A stretch of 64,000 nucleotides of DNA from Hungatella hathewayi (GTDB lineage: Bacteria; Bacillota; Clostridia; Lachnospirales; Lachnospiraceae). Under the pieces are notes generated by a model. It saw only the letters and a list, made by a program, of their open reading frames with translations. It did not search any database and was not told where the DNA came from. The first letter of the stretch is position 1, and the number at the start of each line of letters is the position of its first letter. This document shows positions 7,989 through 19,500 of this stretch, in pieces. Location: contig CP102274.1 in the NCBI GenBank assembly GCA_025149285.1, forward strand, positions 6,490,489 to 6,554,488. Direction: 5' to 3'. The translations under genes were made by a program, and so were the position numbers.

Positions 7989-9791
7989 CTATTTTAATAC
8001 CAGCCGGAGATATTCAAACAGCGTCTCCGTCGCTCTTTCCCGATAGACAATCTCTCTCGCCAGTACCGGGTAATCCGTAATGATGTTGTCAACTCCCAGC
8101 ATCTTCATCCGCTCCATCTCACTCTTGTTGTTCACGGTCCATGCATGGATCGCTTTTCCTTTTTCATGGGCGGCTTCCACCAGCTTTCCGCTGACAAAGC
8201 TGGAGCGGATACTGATAAAATCCACATCATCATCCGAGTAATAATCGCCGTATGCGGCAGAAATAATATATCCGGTTCGTATATCCGGATCCAATTCCTT
8301 CACCCTGGACAGATAGGAGAGGCGCGTGGACGTCACCACACACTGTTCCTTCATCTGATGGTCCGTAATTAACTGCACCACTTTATCCGGCAGCGGACTG
8401 TCCTTCCCCAGATTTTTAATTTCAATATTCATCTTAATCCGGCCCTTGCAGTAATCCATAACCTCTGTAAGCGTCGGAATCCTCTCCCCTTCAAACTCCC
8501 TGGAAAACCATTTGCCCACATCCAGATCCTGCAGATCCTTCAGCGTATAGGAGCCAATCGTCCGGTTCACACCTGCCACCCGCTTCAATGTGGAGTCATG
8601 GCCCAGAACCACCACGCCGTCAGCCGTCTCCTGCACATCGATCTCCACAAAATCGGCCATATTCTCCACGGCCAGTTCCATCGCCGCCATGGTATTCTCC
8701 GGTGCAGATTTAGAGCTGCCACGGTGCGCGGTAATCTGAATCTCCGTCAGGATATCGTCTGTAATGGCGGAACCATTTCTCACAAGGTTGAAGAGAAAGA
8801 AGAGGCTGAGCGCTGCCGCCACAGCCACTCCCGCGCCCAGGATCCGTCCGCGGAACGATTTTCTGGAGGGATAGGAAAAATCCCACCGGGGTTCCCGGCT
8901 CAGCCGGTTGCTGTATTGGTAATACTGAACGCTGAGCGCCGCAAAATTCCCCAGGGCCAGCCCCATGCTGGCCAGGAAGATAAGCACCAGCTCGATCCTG
9001 TCTCCAACCGCCGGCAGTATGGCCAGCGCCAGGCGGTTGTCCGTAAACAGGCTCATACCAACCGCCGCTACCAGGATACAGAAAATATAGATCACATGAA
9101 GCAGTAGAATCAGTCCGGCATAATATCCGCCCAGCAAAACCACCGTGTTTGCCAAATGCCCCTTCAGCAGCCTCCGGCTTCGCCTGTATCCATCCCGGAA
9201 ATTCTTCTGTTCGATCATACAGGCGTGAAAGGTGTACAGCCCCGGTACAACGGCCAGGAGGATGAGCACCACCGCAGCACAGACTGCCAGCCGTCCCGCG
9301 TTCTGCCTCATCAGTTCCGACATGACAAAATTCAGCGGCTTAACATGGGTTAAAACCCGGTAGATCAGATACAGATTGGAGATCCCGTAATCAGCCAGTA
9401 TCAGGAGACCCAGCTTCCAGTTTTTCTTCTTAACCTCATCAGACAGCTTCGATAAGCCGCCTAAAAAGATCTCTCCCACACGGAGCTTCCTGAAATACGC
9501 CGCCCCCTGAAACAGGGTCAGCAGACAGCCGGTCTCCAGCGCGAGAAAGAGGACACCAACAATCCCTATCAGAAGAATCATCAGGATCGTCCCCGGCTTC
9601 AGCAGGAAATAACCGAAATTGCCCGCAGTTAAATAGCTGTATCCGGCCATCTTTAGGGACCACTTTAACCCCTTATTAAGCAGAAAGAGATAAAGCGGCC
9701 CGGTGAGCAGGCGGTACAGGACTTCAAAAAGCAATGCATTCTTCTGATTAAATTTAAGAATCTGGCATGTTTCCTTCGTCAACGTCCTCAT
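7989..9791 (-). CDS. membrane glycerophosphodiester phosphodiesterase
   Basis: 600 aa from the ATG at 9791, which has AGAAGG 6 bases ahead; an in-frame TTG at 9797 has no RBS. The first ~330 residues contain about 7-8 hydrophobic segments (a GDPD membrane domain). The last ~250 residues are a GDPD catalytic domain with AHRGSSKSAPENT, EIDVQETADGVVVLGHD and EIKNLG. It hydrolyses glycerophosphodiesters, or a polyol-phosphate polymer, at the membrane. It precedes dtd by 46 bases. A second, soluble GDPD sits in the glycerol island at 39807-40535. Confidence 0.9.
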   Translation of the reverse strand: MRTLTKETCQILKFNQKNALLFEVLYRLLTGPLYLFLLNKGLKWSLKMAGYSYLTAGNFGYFLLKPGTILMILLIGIVGVLFLALETGCLLTLFQGAAYFRKLRVGEIFLGGLSKLSDEVKKKNWKLGLLILADYGISNLYLIYRVLTHVKPLNFVMSELMRQNAGRLAVCAAVVLILLAVVPGLYTFHACMIEQKNFRDGYRRSRRLLKGHLANTVVLLGGYYAGLILLLHVIYIFCILVAAVGMSLFTDNRLALAILPAVGDRIELVLIFLASMGLALGNFAALSVQYYQYSNRLSREPRWDFSYPSRKSFRGRILGAGVAVAAALSLFFLFNLVRNGSAITDDILTEIQITAHRGSSKSAPENTMAAMELAVENMADFVEIDVQETADGVVVLGHDSTLKRVAGVNRTIGSYTLKDLQDLDVGKWFSREFEGERIPTLTEVMDYCKGRIKMNIEIKNLGKDSPLPDKVVQLITDHQMKEQCVVTSTRLSYLSRVKELDPDIRTGYIISAAYGDYYSDDDVDFISIRSSFVSGKLVEAAHEKGKAIHAWTVNNKSEMERMKMLGVDNIITDYPVLAREIVYRERATETLFEYLRLVLK

Positions 9792-9838
9792 ATACAACCT
9801 TCTTCTACAGGGTTATTCGTTCCATTCACTGTCCTGTT

Positions 9839-9876
9839 AAAAAGCAGCCCGAACGGATGGAATCCGCTCTGGCTGC
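9839..9876 (-). terminator. intrinsic terminator after the alarmone synthetase
   Basis: On the minus strand GCAGCC...GCGGAT-TCC-ATCCGT...GGCTGC is followed by TTTTT. The outer arms are 9844-9849 and 9871-9876. Confidence 0.8.
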
Positions 9877-9883
9877 CCACGTT

Positions 9884-10576
9884 CTACGGTAATTCTTCCT
9901 CTGCCACTTCCTCGTCATCGGGCATCTCCTGATCCTGCATCCGCTGTGCCTCAGCAAGTTCCAGAATAGCCTGATTAAGGGAAAACATCTTTACATCCAG
10001 CATATTCACCACGTCTGCACAGGCCTTTAACTCCTGCTGTAAATACGCCGGGGCATTTCCTTCAAATTTGTAATAAATCTTATGTTCCAGACTTGCCCAG
10101 AAATCCATGGCAATCGTTCTGATCTGAATCTCCACCTTTGTATCGACAGGCCCGTCAGTCAGATATATGGGAATCGTCACCACCATGTGATAGCTCTTAT
10201 AGCCATTGGGCTTGGGATTCTTAATGTAATCTTTTACATAGAGCACCGTAACATCGCTCTGTTTCGTAATCATCTCAGCAATCTGATAAATATCTGATGT
10301 AAAGGAACAGATAATCCTGATTCCCGCGATATCGCTTAACTTTTCCACCATGTTGTCGATCGTCACTTCAAATCCGTAGCGCTTCAGCTTCTTAACGATG
10401 CTGTCCGGCGTCTTAAGGCGGGACTTGATGTGTTCAATCGGATTGTAATTGTAGATGTGCACAAACTCATTATTGAGTATCTCAATCTTCGTATTGATTT
10501 CTTTTAATGCCGAGTCATACAAAAACATCACAGATTTCCACTGGTCAACCTGGTTAAATGAATTGGGAATATTCAT
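9884..10576 (-). CDS. small alarmone synthetase (RelA/SpoT-domain GTP pyrophosphokinase, RelQ-like)
   Basis: 230 aa. It consists only of the synthetase domain plus a short acidic C-terminal tail, the size of RelQ/YjbM-type enzymes. Motifs seen are KLSDIAGIRIICSF, KPNGYKSYHMVV and VEIQIRTIAMDFWASLEHK. It makes (p)ppGpp or pGpp from ATP and GDP/GTP during stress. The ATG at 10576 is 7 bases after GGGAGG; the ATG at 10582 abuts the RBS, and a GTG at 10600 is unlikely. It has its own extended -10 promoter and terminator. Confidence 0.92.
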   Translation of the reverse strand: MNIPNSFNQVDQWKSVMFLYDSALKEINTKIEILNNEFVHIYNYNPIEHIKSRLKTPDSIVKKLKRYGFEVTIDNMVEKLSDIAGIRIICSFTSDIYQIAEMITKQSDVTVLYVKDYIKNPKPNGYKSYHMVVTIPIYLTDGPVDTKVEIQIRTIAMDFWASLEHKIYYKFEGNAPAYLQQELKACADVVNMLDVKMFSLNQAILELAEAQRMQDQEMPDDEEVAEEELP

Positions 10577-10621
10577 CTTCATTCCTCCCTTCCTCACCAC
10601 GTGTCCGCATTCTAGTCAGTC

Positions 10622-10672
10622 CGGGCAGAGCCGCGTCAAAACGCCTCTGCCCGTTAGAATTAGTATACCATA
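10622..10672 (-). promoter_or_regulatory. extended -10 promoter and 5'-end hairpin of the alarmone synthetase gene
   Basis: On the minus strand TATGGTATACT (-10 TATACT at 10662-10667) is followed, close to the expected start of transcription, by a 9-bp hairpin (CGGGCAGAG at 10622-10630 with CTCTGCCCG at 10645-10653). There is no U-tract, so the hairpin is not a simple terminator. It may stabilise the 5' end. Confidence 0.45.
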
Positions 10673-10707
10673 GAAACCCGGCATTTTATATTCTTTTTCC
10701 TGACTTT

Positions 10708-11751
10708 CTAAAATTTTAATCCTTTTAACAGTGCGCCCAGGCCTGTAGTCACTTCTCCGTCGCCCTTGTAATCAAATCCTTCCAGGTCGATTTCCTCATC
10801 CGGTTCAAGAGCCTTCATGCTTAAGCTGATCTTATTGTCCTTGATGGAGATAATCTTTACTTTTACAGTCTGGCCTTCCTTTAAGACAGCTCCCGGATGC
10901 TTGATTCTCTGATTGCTGATCTGTGAAATGTGCAGAAGTCCGGATAAGCCATTTTCCAGGTTGATAAACGCGCCATACTCTTTTAACGTATCTACGGTTC
11001 CATCCATAACGGCGCCCACCTCGCACCTGGCAATCTTCTTATTCTTTTCTTCCTGAAGCTTTGCACGCGCAGGTTCTTTACCGGAAAGCACCAGTTTCTT
11101 CGCTTCCGCATCGGCGGTAATGACAGTGGCTTCTATCGTCTTTCCATTATATTCCTCTAAGTTCTCAACATATTCCGCCGCAAGCTTGGAAGCCGGAATA
11201 AATGCTCTGACGCCCTCGAGATAGGCAACCGCTCCGCCTTTGACGATCTCGGCGATCTTAACGTTTACAATAGTGCGGTCAGCCATCATCGCGGCAAACT
11301 TATCCCATAACCGGTTCTCATTGGCCTCCTTCATGGAAAGCTCGATATTGCCCTCCCCGTCGTCGGTGCTGATGACCGTGGCTGTAATCTCATCGCCAGG
11401 ATGGATCTCCGCCTGAAGCTGGTAATCAGGATCACCGTTGATGTTCTCTTTGTTGATGACTCCGCCTGCGTAGTACTTTAAATCAACAAGAACCTGATCT
11501 TCTGTCACTCCTGCTACCGTTCCGGTCAGGATATCGCCTTCCTTAACGCGTTTGAAGGAAGCTTCCAGTTCTTTGGCATAGTCTTCCATAGTCTCAACGC
11601 GGGCTTCCGGCTGGGGAGCCGGGGTCTCCGTCTCCAGGGCTGCCGCCTCCTCTGATGCGGTCCCTGCAGTGTCCACTACTGCGTCTGCTGTTTCAGTCAC
11701 TGCATCCGCTGCTGCAGCCTGCTCCAAAATTTCATTTCTTTCTTCACTCAT
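10708..11751 (-). CDS. S1-domain RNA-binding protein (short ribosomal protein S1 type)
   Basis: 347 aa with an Ala/Glu-rich N-terminal extension of ~60 residues followed by three S1 OB-fold repeats (about residues 68-140, 155-220 and 238-310). The last is the best conserved (GTVDTLKEYGAFINLENG, GLLHISQIS). It is shorter than the four- to six-repeat S1 of other bacteria but normal for clostridia, where such proteins are annotated as S1. It binds mRNA, probably on the ribosome. The ATG is preceded by GGAGGAG. Confidence 0.85.
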   Translation of the reverse strand: MSEERNEILEQAAAADAVTETADAVVDTAGTASEEAAALETETPAPQPEARVETMEDYAKELEASFKRVKEGDILTGTVAGVTEDQVLVDLKYYAGGVINKENINGDPDYQLQAEIHPGDEITATVISTDDGEGNIELSMKEANENRLWDKFAAMMADRTIVNVKIAEIVKGGAVAYLEGVRAFIPASKLAAEYVENLEEYNGKTIEATVITADAEAKKLVLSGKEPARAKLQEEKNKKIARCEVGAVMDGTVDTLKEYGAFINLENGLSGLLHISQISNQRIKHPGAVLKEGQTVKVKIISIKDNKISLSMKALEPDEEIDLEGFDYKGDGEVTTGLGALLKGLKF

Positions 11752-11774
11752 GTTTCTCTCCTCCAGTGTGTTAG

Positions 11775-11816
11775 ATTATATGTAAATTTAATGATTTTCT
11801 TTTACAGTATACCATA
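11775..11816 (-). promoter_or_regulatory. promoter region of the S1-domain gene
   Basis: Two candidate -10 boxes are visible on the minus strand: TATAAT at 11775-11780 and an upstream TATGGTATACT at about 11806-11816. Neither has a strong -35 hexamer. Confidence 0.4.
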
Positions 11817-11910
11817 AACAGGGGATTCGTGGAAGCCCTGCCTTTACTGCAAATTTCTTAAATATTGGTTAAATATCCGGCAATTGCAAAAACAGGCATT
11901 TTTCGGACTG

Positions 11911-11940
11911 AAAAACCCGGGAACCATATTTCTTCCCGGG
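11911..11940 (-). terminator. intrinsic terminator after the MATE gene
   Basis: CCCGGGAA (11916-11923) pairs with TTCCCGGG (11933-11940) and is followed by TTTTT on the minus strand. Confidence 0.87.
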
Positions 11941-11982
11941 CATTTTATCTTGATCGGCGGAGCTTAAAACAGGCCGTTTTGA

Positions 11983-13341
11983 TCAGGCACGTACTGTACG
12001 TTTTCTTAAAAACCATCTCTGAGGATCACGAATCTGTATCTGATAACAGAGCCATAATGGTATACATGCCGCGATCCAGGCCAGCGGACTCGCCATACAA
12101 ATCGCCATATATCCCCATTTTCCAGTCAGTGTAAAGGCGATGATTGTTCTCACCACCATCTCAGCCACACCACACAGCATTGGCAGAATTCCATTGCCAA
12201 GCCCCTGAAGGACATTGCGGTATAAAAACAGGAACGCCAAAAATACGAAATACCATGAAATCGTATGCAGATAAGTTGTCGCATACGCCAGCACCTCCTC
12301 AGATGGGTTGGATATAAACCAGCGGACAATGCTTTCGCCGCACACGGCCGAGACAAACACTGCAACACCTACCGCTCCCAGTACAATTATGTAGGACTGG
12401 CGTACCCCTTCTTTCACCCGGTCAAACCGTCCGGCTCCCATATTTTGTCCGCAATACGTCGCCATCGCCGCCCCCAGCGTAATCATGATCTGTGTAGACA
12501 GGTTCTCCACCTTAGAAGCTGCTGTGTAGGAAGCCACCACGGTGGAGCCGAAATCATTGATTGCACTCTGCAATATCATAACGCCAACAGCAGTAATGGA
12601 AAATTGAAGCGCCATGGGAAGGCCAACACTGAACATCTGAACTACCGTATACCACCGGCATCGGAAATCTGATTTTTCCAGTCTCAGCATCGGAAACTTT
12701 TTAAACATATAAATCAGGCACAGCACTGCTGAAACTCCCTGAGCGATTACCGTAGCCAGCCCGGCACCGGCCACCCCCATATGGAAGGTGATAACAAACA
12801 ACAGATCGAGCACTACATTTAAAAGAGAGGACACAATCAGGAAATAGAGCGGCGTCCTGCTGTCCCCCACGCCTCTGAGTATGCAGGAAAGCACATTATA
12901 ATAAAGCGTTGCGCCCAGACCGCCGTAAATTATCATTAAATAAGAAGAAGCACCATCCATAATATTTTCAGGCGTTCTCATGAGGTGCAGAAGCGGCTCC
13001 GTTGTCACCATGGTCACTCCGGTTAAAACCACCATTACCACAGCGCTGAGCATCAGTGCCACAGCGACGTAGTTTCGCAGACGCTTTTTATCTCCTGCTC
13101 CAAATGCCTGGGATATCATAACCCCAAACCCGCTGGCAATTCCGTTGCAGAAACCGATGACAAGAAATACCATGGAGCCGGTCGCGCCCACGGCTGCCAG
13201 CGCTTCCTCTCCGATAAACTGCCCTACTATAATGGAATCCACCATATTATAAAACTGCTGAAAAATATTACCGATCAGCAGTGGAATGGAAAAAGCCAGA
13301 ATCAGCTTCAGCGGCTTTCCCTGTGTCATATCCTTTGTCAT
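11983..13341 (-). CDS. MATE-family multidrug/Na+ efflux transporter
   Basis: 452 aa with about twelve hydrophobic segments and the usual MATE opening (LKLILAFSIPLLIGNIFQQFYN is the start of the first helix, seen in pieces). A second half begins with VGLPMALQFSITAVGVMIL. It exports cationic drugs or metabolites in exchange for Na+ or H+; the substrate is unknown. The ATG has GAGGAG nine bases upstream. It is a single gene between two strong terminators. Confidence 0.92.
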   Translation of the reverse strand: MTKDMTQGKPLKLILAFSIPLLIGNIFQQFYNMVDSIIVGQFIGEEALAAVGATGSMVFLVIGFCNGIASGFGVMISQAFGAGDKKRLRNYVAVALMLSAVVMVVLTGVTMVTTEPLLHLMRTPENIMDGASSYLMIIYGGLGATLYYNVLSCILRGVGDSRTPLYFLIVSSLLNVVLDLLFVITFHMGVAGAGLATVIAQGVSAVLCLIYMFKKFPMLRLEKSDFRCRWYTVVQMFSVGLPMALQFSITAVGVMILQSAINDFGSTVVASYTAASKVENLSTQIMITLGAAMATYCGQNMGAGRFDRVKEGVRQSYIIVLGAVGVAVFVSAVCGESIVRWFISNPSEEVLAYATTYLHTISWYFVFLAFLFLYRNVLQGLGNGILPMLCGVAEMVVRTIIAFTLTGKWGYMAICMASPLAWIAACIPLWLCYQIQIRDPQRWFLRKRTVRA

Positions 13342-13454
13342 TTTTCTATACTCCTCATCTCACAATTCAACTACTAAAATCAACTATATAATCTATCACA
13401 TCTGTTCTGTGATTACCAGTGATTTCTTCAGAAATGGGGGAATAACCAAAAATA

Positions 13455-13498
13455 AAAAGCGTCCGCCCGGCAGACTGTACATTCTGCCGGGCGGACGC
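13455..13498 (-). terminator. intrinsic terminator after the giant adhesin gene
   Basis: A 16-bp GC-rich stem (13459-13474 with 13483-13498; core GTCCGCCCGGCAGA) is followed on the minus strand by TTTTTATTTTT. It lies just after the stop at 13529. Confidence 0.92.
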
Positions 13499-13528
13499 CG
13501 CTTTACTGCTTATTCATCTGTTTCTTAA

Positions 13529-16500
13529 TTACTTGTTTTCTTCCTTTTTCTTATTATTCAGCATTGAGAATGCCGCCAACAAGAATCCGGAAAGAATTGC
13601 TGCTAATCCTGCCTGCGCACCTGCGCGGTCGCCAGTCTTTGGAAGACCTGCCAACGGCACATTGCCATCGTCAATCAGGATTAAGTTGTCTGTCGGACTG
13701 CCATCAACCGGTGCATTGGCTAACGGAACTGCGTCCGGATCGATGGTTACGGTAGGACCATTGTTGTCCCCAGGACCTCCTGGCTGGTATGGTTTGTTTT
13801 CATTCGGGGTGCTGCCACCGCCGTTACCACCCGGGTTGCCGCCGCTATTGCCACCCACTGATGTCACGGTTAATACGCCATCAGTATAGGTTATTGCATA
13901 GTTTGCAGTAACATCCGTATTACCGGATTTAATCATTGCATTGCTTGCAACATTGGCACTGGTTCCTGTCGATCTCTGAGCTCCTGTTACCGTTACGCTT
14001 TCAAGTGTCTGGCCTTCCACCAGTGTTCCACCCGTAATCGTTGCTGTCGGGGCAGTTAAATCAGTTCCATCATAACGTTTCTCAGCACTGTCGGCAGTGA
14101 TTGTAACTTCACGTTTGCTGATTACTACGGTTCCTTCTGCTACCTGAGTCTCGTTATAATTCGGATTTGTGGCTTTTACATATACGGTATAGGTACCGGC
14201 TTCGGTGAAGGTTGGGGCTGTTTCACTCCAATCCGTCTGGTTCGTAGAATAAAGAATCGTGGAACCATTCTGCACTACGCTGGCATCTACGCCATATGCT
14301 TTGCCATCGTAAGTTGCTGTAGTACCTGTTATAAATACTTTGTTTGTGTCAGCTGATGTTATTTCAAATACTGCATTATCGTAAGTTATTGAATAGTTTG
14401 GATTACTTCCAAGGATAACTTCAATTGGGTAAGTTCCAACATCTTCTCCAGCTACACGATTCAGATTATAATTTAATTTCTCACCTGTTACAATACCTGT
14501 TACAGAAGCCATCAATTCAGGATCTGCTGTGCCAAATACCTTGCCATCGTTTGATGCCTGGATATGGGCAGGACGCTGAGTTATCATAAATATTACATCT
14601 GCCATAGCGGTGTTACTGTAGTTCGGGTTCGTCGCCCTTACATAAACCGGATATCCGTCTTCCTGGTATTCCGTAAACTGCGGGATTGTTCCGCTCCAGC
14701 TCTCTCCATCTGTTGAATACTCGATGGTCGTTCCCTTTGCATCACTTGCTTCCGCTGCCTTGATTCCGTGGCCTGCTCCATCGTATACATGGCTTAGGCT
14801 TTCTGCATCGACTGTGACTTTAAGGCCGTCTTTCCTCTTAACTGTCAGCTTTCCGTCTTCGAGGCTTACCGCATAGTTCTTTGTTACATCAGCTTCTCCA
14901 GACAGTATCCTGACACTGTTCTCTTCCACACTTACCGTCTGCTCTCCGGCTTCCGTCCTCGTATTATTTTTCAGGACTGCACTTACCTTATGGTCTTTTA
15001 AAGCTCCGGCTGTGTTTTCTTTGTTTGATACCGTATAAGTGAATTCTGTTACTGCCTTCTCACTTCCGTCGTACTCTGTTTCCAGTATTCCCGCCGCTAC
15101 TTTAATCGGGCGCTTGGTGATTCTGAAGACCACGTCTGCTTCTGCCACGTTGCTGTAGTTATCATTTTTCGCCCTTACATGCACCGGGTACCCTTCTTCA
15201 CGGTATTCCGTAAACTGCGGGATTGTTCCGCTCCAGCTCTCTCCATCTGTTGAATACTCGATGGTCGTTCCCTTTGCATCACTTGCTTCCGCCGCTTTGA
15301 TTCCGTGGCCTGCTCCATCGTACACATGGCTTAAGCTTTCTGCATCGACTGTGACTTTAAGGCCGCCCTTCTGGTTCACTGTCAGCTTTCCGTCTTCGAG
15401 GCTTACTGCATAGTTCTTTGTGACATCCGCTTCTCCTGACAGTATCCGGACGCTGTTCTCTTTCACACTTACCGTCTGCTCTCCGGCTTCCGTCCTCGTA
15501 TTATTTTTCAGGACTGCACTTACCTTATGGTCTTTTAAAGCTCCGGCTGTGTTTTCTTCGTTTGATACCGTATAAGTGAATTCTGTTACTGCCTTCTCAC
15601 TTCCGTCGTACTCTGTTTCCAGTATTCCCGCCGCTACTTTAATCGGGCGCTTGGTGATTCTGAAGACCACGTCTGCTTCTGCCACGTTGCTGTAGTTATC
15701 ATTTTTCGCCCTTACATAAACCGGATATCCGCCTTCCTGGTATTCCGTAAACTGCGGGATTGTTCCGCTCCAGCTCTCTCCATCTGTTGAGTACTCGATG
15801 GTCGTTCCCTTTGCATCACTTGCTTCCGCTGCTTTGATTCCGTGGCCTGCTCCATCGTACACATGGCTTAAGCTTTCTGCATCGACTGTGACTTTAAGAT
15901 CACCCTTCTGATTAATTATCAGCTTTCCGTCTCCGAGGCTTACCGCATAATTCTTTGTGACATCGGTTCTGCCTGACAGTATCCGGACGCTTCCGTCTTC
16001 TATGCTTACCGTCTGCTCCCCTGCGTCTGTCCTCTTACTGTTCAACAGCTTTGCTGTCACGGTATGGCCTGCCAGTACACCTTCTGCATTTTCACTGTCT
16101 GCTTCCGTATAGCGGATTTCTGTTACTTCCTTCTCGCTTCCGTCATAGTCGGCTGTCATGATTCCGGCCGATACAGTTACCGGACGCTTTGTTATGTTAA
16201 ACACGGCCTCGGCTGTTGCTGCGTTGCTGTAATTATCATTCGTCGCCCTTACATAAACCGGATATCCGCCTTCCTGGTATTCCGTAAACTGCGGGATTGT
16301 TCCGCTCCAGCTCTCTCCATCTGTTGAATACTCGATGGTCGTTCCCTTTGCATCACTTGCTTCGGCCGCTTTGATTCCGTGGCCTGCTCCGTCGTATACA
16401 TGGCTTAAGCTTTCTGCATCGACTGTGACTTTAAGATCACCCTTCTGACTAATTGTCAGCTTTCCGTCTCCGAGGCTTACCGCATAGTTCTTTGTGACAT

Positions 16501-19500
16501 CGGTTCTGCCCGACAGTATCCGGACGCTTCCGCCTTCTATGCTTACTGCCTGCTCCCCTGCGTCTGTCCTCTTATTGTTCAACAGCTTTGCTGTCACGGT
16601 ATGGCCCGCCAGTACACCTTCTGCATTTTCACTGTCTGCTTCCGTATAGCGGATTTCTGTTACTTCCTTCTCACTTCCGTCATACTCAGCTGTCATGATT
16701 CCCGCTGATACAGTTACCGGACGCTTTGTTATGTTAAACACGACCTCGGCTGTTGCTGCGTTGCTGTAATTATCATTCGTCGCCCTTACATAAACCGGAT
16801 ATCCGCCTTCCTGGTATTCCGTAAACTGCGGGATTGTTCCGCTCCAGCTCTCTCCATCTGTTGAATACTCGATGGTCGTTCCCTTTGCATCACTTGCTTC
16901 CGCTGCCTTGATTCCGTGGCCTGCTCCATCGTATACATGGCTTAGGCTTTCTGCATCGACTGTGACTTTAAGGCCGTCTTTCCTCTTAACTGTCAGCTTT
17001 CCGTCTTCGAGGCTTACCGCATAGTTCTTTGTTACATCAGCTTCTCCAGACAGTATCCTGACACTGTTCTCTTCCACACTTACCGTCTGCTCTCCGGCTT
17101 CCGTCCTCGTATTATTTTTCAGGACTGCACTTACCTTATGGTCTTTTAAAGCTCCGGCTGTGTTTTCTTTGTTTGATACCGTATAAGTGAATTCTGTTAC
17201 TGCCTTCTCACTTCCGTCGTACTCTGTTTCCAGTATTCCCGCCGCTACTTTAATCGGGCGCTTGGTGATTCTGAAGACCACGTCTGCTTCTGCCACGTTG
17301 CTGTAGTTATCATTTTTCGCCCTTACATGCACCGGGTACCCTTCTTCACGGTATTCCGTAAACTGCGGGATTGTTCCGCTCCAGCTCTCTCCATCTGTTG
17401 AATACTCGATGGTCGTTCCCTTTGCATCACTTGCTTCCGCTGCTTTGATTCCGTGGCCTGCTCCATCGTACACATGGCTTAAGCTTTCTGCATCGACTGT
17501 GACTTTAAGGCCGCCCTTCTGGTTCACTGTCAGCTTTCCGTCTTCGAGGCTTACTGCATAGTTCTTTGTGACATCCGCTTCTCCTGACAGTATCCGGACG
17601 CTGTTCTCTTTCACACTTACCGTCTGCTCTCCGGCTTCCGTCCTCGTATTATTTTTCAGGACTGCACTTACCTTATGGTCTTTTAAAGCTCCGGCTGTGT
17701 TTTCTTCGTTTGATACCGTATAAGTGAATTCTGTTACTGCCTTCTCACTTCCGTCGTACTCTGTTTCCAGTATTCCCGCCGCTACTTTAATCGGGCGCTT
17801 GGTGATTCTGAAGACCACGTCTGCTTCTGCCACGTTGCTGTAGTTATCATTTTTCGCCCTTACATAAACCGGATATCCGCCTTCCTGGTATTCCGTAAAC
17901 TGCGGGATTGTTCCGCTCCAGCTCTCTCCATCTGTTGAGTACTCGATGGTCGTTCCCTTTGCATCACTTGCTTCCGCTGCTTTGATTCCGTGGCCTGCTC
18001 CATCGTACACATGGCTTAAGCTTTCTGCATCGACTGTGACTTTAAGATCACCCTTCTGATTAATTATCAGCTTTCCGTCTCCGAGGCTTACCGCATAATT
18101 CTTTGTGACATCGGTTCTGCCTGACAGTATCCGGACGCTTCCGTCTTCTATGCTTACCGTCTGCTCCCCTGCGTCTGTCCTCTTACTGTTCAACAGCTTT
18201 GCTGTCACGGTATGGCCTGCCAGTACACCTTCTGCATTTTCACTGTCTGCTTCCGTATAGCGGATTTCTGTTACTTCCTTCTCGCTTCCGTCATAGTCGG
18301 CTGTCATGATTCCGGCCGATACAGTTACCGGACGCTTTGTTATGTTAAACACGGCCTCGGCTGTTGCTGCGTTGCTGTAATTATCATTCGTCGCCCTTAC
18401 ATAAACCGGATATCCGCCTTCCTGGTATTCCGTAAACTGCGGGATTGTTCCGCTCCAGCTCTCTCCATCTGTTGAATACTCGATGGTCGTTCCCTTTGCA
18501 TCACTTGCTTCGGCCGCTTTGATTCCGTGGCCTGCTCCGTCGTATACATGGCTTAAGCTTTCTGCATCGACTGTGACTTTAAGATCACCCTTCTGACTAA
18601 TTGTCAGCTTTCCGTCTCCGAGGCTTACCGCATAGTTCTTTGTGACATCGGTTCTGCCCGACAGTATCCGGACGCTTCCGCCTTCTATGCTTACTGCCTG
18701 CTCCCCTGCGTCTGTCCTCTTATTGTTCAACAGCTTTGCTGTCACGGTATGGCCCGCCAGTACACCTTCTGCATTTTCACTGTCTGCTTCCGTATAGCGG
18801 ATTTCTGTTACTTCCTTCTCACTTCCGTCATACTCAGCTGTCATGATTCCCGCTGATACAGTTACCGGACGCTTTGTTATGTTAAACACGACCTCGGCTG
18901 TTGCTGCGTTGCTGTAATTATCATTCGTCGCCCTTACATAAACCGGATATCCGCCTTCCTGGTATTCCGTAAACTGCGGGATTGTTCCGCTCCAGCTCTC
19001 TCCATCTGTTGAATACTCGATGGTCGTTCCCTTTGCATCACTTGCTTCCGCTGCCTTGATTCCGTGGCCTGCTCCATCGTATACATGGCTTAGGCTTTCT
19101 GCATCGACTGTGACTTTAAGGCCGTCTTTCCTCTTAACTGTCAGCTTTCCGTCTTCGAGGCTTACCGCATAGTTCTTTGTTACATCAGCTTCTCCAGACA
19201 GTATCCTGACACTGTTCTCTTCCACACTTACCGTCTGCTCTCCGGCTTCCGTCCTCGTATTATTTTTCAGGACTGCACTTACCTTATGGTCTTTTAAAGC
19301 TCCGGCTGTGTTTTCTTTGTTTGATACCGTATAAGTGAATTCTGTTACTGCCTTCTCACTTCCGTCGTACTCTGTTTCCAGTATTCCCGCCGCTACTTTA
19401 ATCGGGCGCTTGGTGATTCTGAAGACCACGTCTGCTTCTGCCACGTTGCTGTAGTTATCATTTTTCGCCCTTACATGCACCGGGTACCCTTCTTCACGGT

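Noticed and set aside
8598..9107. 169-codon plus-strand ORF
   Set aside because: Antisense to the membrane glycerophosphodiesterase; His-rich, without RBS or motif.
16064..18475. Two identical 87-codon plus-strand ORFs exactly 2148 bases apart
   Set aside because: They are antisense shadows of the adhesin repeats. Their identity is useful only as evidence for the higher-order repeat.
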